DNA of 64,000 nt from Lepas anatifera. Its lineage: Eukaryota > Arthropoda > Thecostraca > Lepadidae. The notes under the pieces are model-generated. The model was not told the origin of the DNA and ran no database searches. It worked only from the letters and a program-made list of their open reading frames with translations. Of the stretch, positions 59,047-64,000 are shown in pieces. Position numbers and translations under genes: made by a program. Location: NCBI GenBank assembly GCA_034440635.1, contig JAOTON010000385.1, forward strand, positions 3,835,001 through 3,899,000. Direction: 5' to 3'. Position 1 is the first letter of the stretch, and every line of letters starts with the position of its first letter.

Positions 59047-59054
59047 TATCAGTG

Positions 59055-59429
59055 GAAGCAATAGTGAACGGTCTCGAATAGTGATGGGTTGTTGCTTGAA
59101 CCTCAACCCATCACCGCCTAGGGGTCCGATCTGACCCCCCCCCGCCTCTCCAGTGTCCCAAAACAGTTTTGTGCTAGGGTGTTGAGTGGAAAATTCAGTA
59201 CAGAATGTTGGGAGCGAGAGTGGAAAATTCACCTCAGAATCTATGGTAGAGTGAGAATTTGCCAATTGGCGTACTCAGAGGCAGAAATCCCAGAGCCCTG
59301 GTTTGACCTAAAGGATGGATGCCCCCTCCCTCGGTTTTTCGGACATGATTCTGAGCCGATTCAGATAAGACCTGCCTTGCTTTGCAGGCCTCTAGGACTA
59401 TCAATTTGAAAAATTATGATAGAAAATTG
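59055..59429. other. Unassigned sequence
   Basis: C-rich tract near 59,133; otherwise nothing recognised. Confidence 0.35.
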
Positions 59430-59840
59430 ACATCAGGTAGGTCAGGTCAACGAGGTGTGACGGCATTGCTAGGCCCGTGTAAGGCAATTCCGCTTTTCTA
59501 AAATGAGGCTGACAAAACCAGGGCGTAACTCGGCTTCTACAAGAGTTAGATAAAGTTTCTAAACACCGTTCAAAATCTCTGGCAAAATCTGTATGCTGTC
59601 TTCCATTTTCAGGTCAGATCGATACCAAGACTGCCAAAGGTCACTAAAGGTCACGGTTTGCGAAGTTGTTTGTGCCTAACTTTTGAACCAAACAAGATAC
59701 AATCCTAATTTGGTATCATAGTAATGAGCATGACCCAAAGCTCAACTTATGTAACATGACCTTAAAGGTTATTTGACCTTGACCTAAGTAGTTTAATGTG
59801 GCCTTCAAATCTGCCGCATAACGTTTAACTCTTAGGTCAC
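59430..59840. mobile_element. TGACCT-rich fragment
   Basis: AGGTAGGTCAGGTCAACGAGG, AGGTCACTAAAGGTCACGG and TTGACCTTGACCTAAG show the family's hexamer density, but no ends are preserved. Confidence 0.5.
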
Positions 59841-60547
59841 GAACACACTATGACTTTTTTATTCTAGGTCTTGTTCGGTAATCTTTTTAATGAGTCTAAA
59901 TTTGACCCATTTTGGCCCACTGTAACGCCACTGGTCAAAGGATACGCTTCAAACTCGGATCCAGAGTGGAAGAGGGTAAGGTGCTTCCAGCGCCGATTTA
60001 ATTTTTCCGTATCGCCTCCGGTTTCCGAAGATCGTAGGGGTCCCATCACACCCTAAGTGGTGGTGTTTATGAAAAGAGCCTAGGTGGTGTCGGGTTAATG
60101 AACAGTACCATGTAAGGGTGGGAATTTATATCCCTTTGGAGCCCGAGCACCTGCAATGAAATATTCATCTAGTGTTAGCACATCCTTTGAATTTTATTGT
60201 TCAACATTTTTAGCATTCAAAACGACTGTGTGATGGCTAAAACAAATATAAAATTACTTCATTCTTTCTTTCATGTCGTGGCCATTTACTTTTTATAAAA
60301 TTTGGGCACCCTGAATGATTTTTGGAAGTCCACATCTCTGCCACTCTCGGATGGCCACTGTTGACCCGAAAAATGAAGAATGATATGGAAAACCGGTGAA
60401 ATGATTCCTGGTGGAATTCGGCATTAAACATAAATTACCTGGTCCGGTGATGTGGAGTAGATGCTGTCGCAAGGCGGTATGGATGACATCAGACAGGTAA
60501 AGAGCGTGTCCTTTTGTTATCTAAATCTAAAAAATTACCATACCGAC
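59841..60547. other. Unassigned sequence
   Basis: No recognised gene or repeat. Confidence 0.35.
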
Positions 60548-61020
60548 CAGGCGCGGATCCAGGTATGGAAAACGCGGGGCGGGCACCCCCAGGCCAACCG
60601 GGTGCGCCCTTCGGGGCTCCTGAAGCTGAAAGCGCCAGCGCGCGGTAAGTGGGAGCGCTCCCCCCCTCCCCCTCCCCCGACTGAAATCAGCCTGCCGACT
60701 AATGAGAAATCACAGAAACTGTTTCGCACTGAAACAGTTTGGCTTTATGAGGTATTGAAGGCGCTGGTTCTTCCATATCCGGGGACATAGGTAATCCCGG
60801 AATTTTTATAGAGCACAGGGGGAGTACTTGCACAGGGGATGCCATTTGGATCAGACGGGCTTAACTTTTTGTGGTTTCTAGACATCGGAGGGACATAAAA
60901 TCTCAACTCGTTTTCATTCTAGGGAGGGGCGCTGGGAGCCGGCACGAGCGTGCCGATGCCCGATTGGTGAAGGGGTTGGGGCATTTACTCCCTTTGCCCC
61001 ATCCACTGGATCCGCCTGTG
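60548..61020. mobile_element. hAT-like element, about 470 bp
   Basis: The left end CAGGCGCGGATCCAGG and the inverted right end CACAGGCGGATCCAG pair well around GCGGATCCAG. The flanks ATACCGAC and ACCGGAGG do not give a convincing duplication. Subterminal G-rich sequence carries GGGGCGCTGGGAG. Confidence 0.6.
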
Positions 61021-62116
61021 ACCGGAGGGCTTCTTTCGAGAGTGCTCAGATCCACGACTTAGGTCTCTGCAAAAGTCATTCTATACAGTTCTGCTAAAGA
61101 TTTTGCAACTGCTCATAGTTATACTACCCTCTCCCCCAGGCACCCGGAAGGTGCCGGTCCTACATGTATGTACGGTCTCTCACGGTGCCCCCACTGAGTG
61201 CTGAGCAGCCAATCAGCTGGGGCGGTAGGCGGCGGCGGCAACCCTTCATCTCGACTGACGGGCTGTCTGTTTCACCGGAGCGGCGGCACAGCGTTCCAGC
61301 TACTTACCACAGAGTCTGACTGGCGCGGCCCCACGCTGAGCGGAACTTTATGCCGCTTCGGCTTGTTAGATGTGTAACATGGTACAGTGACCTTCGGTGA
61401 TGAACTTGCTGATGCGTTGACACCCTCGCATTTTGAGTTTATTTTCAAGATGCAAATACATACATTTGTTTAAATTCAGTGCACTGCATGCGTGAAAGGG
61501 CACATAGAGCCTCAGCAGCTGACGTGCCCTAAAACCCCAATCATCATCATGCATGCGTGAAAACTCCTTCCTTATGGAGTCTTGATTACAGGGCCTCCAT
61601 ACATACAAGTTGAGATGCGCTCACAAACTCATCATATGGGCGGAAAACGATTATGGAGGGTGGTGATGAGGAGTATGGAAAAATCTGGTTTCACCCATAC
61701 CATCTAGAGATGGTACGTAAATAGAAAGAGCCATCTATTTACATTTCTTATGCATTGGCCACCCCGCTAATCCTCGCCTGTATGGCATTGAGGATAGACA
61801 CAGCGGCTAGCTGATCAGCTGATTAAATTACTTGCGCTCAAATCATGATGCGCCCACGCGTGCACCACCACCTCCTCCATGCTTTCTATCACCATCTAGT
61901 TTTGCATCCGTCTTCAGAATGTGCTGGCGCAGAAAGGCTCAATGCAATGGCTCAACAGCTTCTGACTTTTGTTTAACTGACTTCCCAGACCACTTCATGA
62001 AGGATGATCGACCACATCGTGTTTATAATGGTATTTGTGTGTTCTTGCTTGATGGAGCCAGCTGGGCCGGAAATTCCGCCCCGGAAAGTATGCTGAATTT
62101 ACAGCAATTGCGTGTT
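61021..62116. other. Unassigned sequence, CCAAT/GC-box motifs
   Basis: AGCCAATCAGCTGGGGCGG at about 61,208 lies in CpG-rich sequence (61,190-61,340), as in many Pol II promoters, but no following exon is recognised. Confidence 0.3.
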
Positions 62117-62124
62117 GGCTTCCT

Positions 62125-62340
62125 CATACGCGTCGGAAAAGGGGGCCAGGGGGGCCTGGCCCCCACTTTCAAAATTTCCTGATCTCAGTCAAAATGAGAG
62201 AAAACCGGACATTTTATATCCAGCCGCTGCGGGAGGCAACAAGAGCCCAAATTGAACGTTTTTGATCCTGACGTTGGAAGTTTTTGTCAGCATCAGGTTG
62301 AAGTTTGGCTGGCCCCCACTTTTTCGGTGGCGACACTTTG
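62125..62340. mobile_element. hAT MITE, 216 bp, related to the outer 21,971 element
   Basis: GGCTTCCT is duplicated exactly at 62,117-62,124 and 62,341-62,348. The left end CATACGCGTCGGAAAAGGGG and its CTGGCCCCCACTTTC block match the left end of the 21,971 element. The right end holds the inverted counterpart (GGCTGGCCCCCACTTTTTCGG). It contains no array. Confidence 0.85.
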
Positions 62341-62348
62341 GGCTTCCT

Positions 62349-64000
62349 CTCCCAAATCCGCATGTGACGTGCCCTGGGAGGACACGCGCCTGTCGCCCAG
62401 AAACCTGAGCTGCGTCAGCAGACTTAGCAGACATGCGGGTTGGTTGGCTGCCTGTCCTTTGGGACATCGTCCGTCACGGTGCGTGACCCACTGTCCAGCT
62501 GCTCGAGAAAACTAAATCCTCCTGGAGAAACCTGGCCGTCGCTGAACGTTCACCTGTCCCAGCCGAACTGGGAAAACAACTGTTCTTTGGGGCCAGGGTC
62601 GGCTTCAGGGCTAGTCATTGGGGAAGTCAATGGATCAAAATATGTAAACGGTCTTTAAAGAATGTAAAATATTTAGGACGGAAGTTACCATTCTCCGATC
62701 CTGCCCGGTCCGTTCCGGCTGCCGTATGCAGGAACCTTAGACTGGTTGTAGCTGAGGTAACCCCAACAGCATCTATCAGTTCTGTCATACAATCTAAAGG
62801 GCATGTTTCAGCCCCTCCTCAAACCTGTTCAAACTTCCTCAAAGCTCCTCTTACTTGCTCTCGGCCGTTTCAGCGCCTCTTCAATCTTCCTCAAAGTTCC
62901 ACTAAGCTAATCTCAAACCTGTTCCAATCTTCTCTCAAACGAAAAACGAAATACATTTCTTTAGGAGATTCGGAGGAGCACAATTCTGGCACACGAATTT
63001 TAATTCATAAGTCCGAACAACTCGTTATGTAGAGAGAAACGGACGTTTGTGGGTAGTTTGTGGTTGTGATTTCGCTGTTTCTCTGTGTTCCACTTCCGCT
63101 AAAATACATAAAATGAGCAGGGGAGGCCGTAATCGAATTTCTGCAATTATTCAGCTTCGCTGCACCCGCCGCATTGGCGCTGATCAGTCGCAATCAGTTG
63201 ATATCTCCTCGCAGGCTGTTCCAGGGGACTCAGATTTTCCACCTGCTTCGACGTTCTCTTAAGTTCCTCTCATCTTTTTTCTGAGGAAGCGTTGGAACTG
63301 ACTCTTGGTGTTTCCGAGAGCAAACTTTTCTCTCGACGTCCTCGCCGAGCTTGGTTCTGTGGACCGCAATTAACAACAGACTACTCAAATGGACCTGTCA
63401 AAAGCTATGCATCACAACTCATAAATTTGTAAACAAAAATATATTTTTAAATGTGTAACAATCTATTATCACATGGTTGATGTAACTGGAACGTCTGTGA
63501 AGCTAAAATTGGCTTCACTCTTTCATCACGAATATGTTTTGGCAATATATATGTTCATACTATTGGTCTCAAAAGCAAAAAAAATCCGAAATTATATACG
63601 TAAACATTATTTTGATAAACACAATGCGCGTTTCAGTCCCTGAAAACTATTAACACCTGAAATATGGACACATCATTCAAGTACTACCATCCGAATGTAT
63701 CGTTTTAAGGCAAAGGCATAAGGATGTTGTTCAAACGGCACAGTACCGGTTCATACACACGTACAGACGCACATATCTATGCCTACTATCTATACTTCGA
63801 GGGCAGGAGGCTGTGTAAACACTGTACATTGACTCCAGGATTCCACAGTGTCCGTGTCATCTTGATAAGCAGTTGCAGCCATGGGTTTGATTGGAGACAG
63901 AGTTTTCAAAGACTTATTGCCATATGCCCAAACTCTTACCATTAATTATTGTTTTTTCAGGGCCCATATGTTATCATTCAGCGCAATGAGCATCCGTTGA
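62349..64000. other. Unassigned sequence with a short degenerate repeat
   Basis: 62,810-62,940 repeats CCTCAAACCTGTTCAAAC / CTTCCTCAAAGCTCCTCT units loosely. The remainder shows no recognisable gene, RNA or mobile element. Confidence 0.4.

Noticed and set aside
60540..61028. 8-bp target duplication for the 60,548 element
   Set aside because: The best comparison (ATACCGAC against TGACCGGA) gives only 4 of 8 matches; only the inverted termini are reported.

Overview
The window is metazoan genomic DNA without any intact protein-coding gene. No open frame is both long and recognisable, GC is moderate, CA/GA/CT/TA microsatellites are common, and most of the length is decayed mobile elements. The repeat types (hAT-like elements with 8-bp target duplications, TTAA-target elements, tRNA-derived SINEs, a RAG1/Transib-like transposase fossil) suit an invertebrate genome, perhaps marine. 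The species cannot be fixed from sequence alone.

Left third (1-21,900). Three tRNA-headed SINEs each lie directly beside the same TTAA-target MITE family. There are three 0.6-1.05 kb elements dense in TGACCT/AGGTCA hexamers (two with both ends), a 651-bp near-perfect palindrome, a 190-bp CA microsatellite, small hAT MITEs, hairpins and CRE-like palindromes, separated by unassigned sequence.

Centre (21,963-33,362). This is a three-level nest whose order can be read from target duplications. An outer hAT-like element (21,971-33,354, duplication GAGAAGGG) carries a degenerate array built on GGGGCCCC and GAGCTGATCTG. It is split by a 7,184-bp hAT-like element (26,006-33,189, duplication ATGGAAAT) carrying a second array built on GGGGCGCCTTTGCTATCCA. 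That element holds a 536-bp hAT MITE (26,094-26,629, duplication GCCAATTT).

Right-centre (39,173-49,070). A decayed RAG1/Transib-like transposase gene is cut in two by an 8.4-kb insert with GGGTGCGTTA termini and TTAA on both sides. Removing the insert rejoins the reading frame. The insert itself holds three hAT elements and a 37-bp-TIR MITE.

Right end (49,000-64,000). Further hAT elements occur here: one whose two ends are packed with ACTCAACTC repeats, one interrupted by a TGACCT-rich element, and a 216-bp MITE with a perfect duplication. SINE remnants and plain sequence fill the rest. Overall this is a mobile-element graveyard whose insertion history can be ordered by hand. Its most unusual content is non-autonomous hAT-like elements swollen by short-period arrays.
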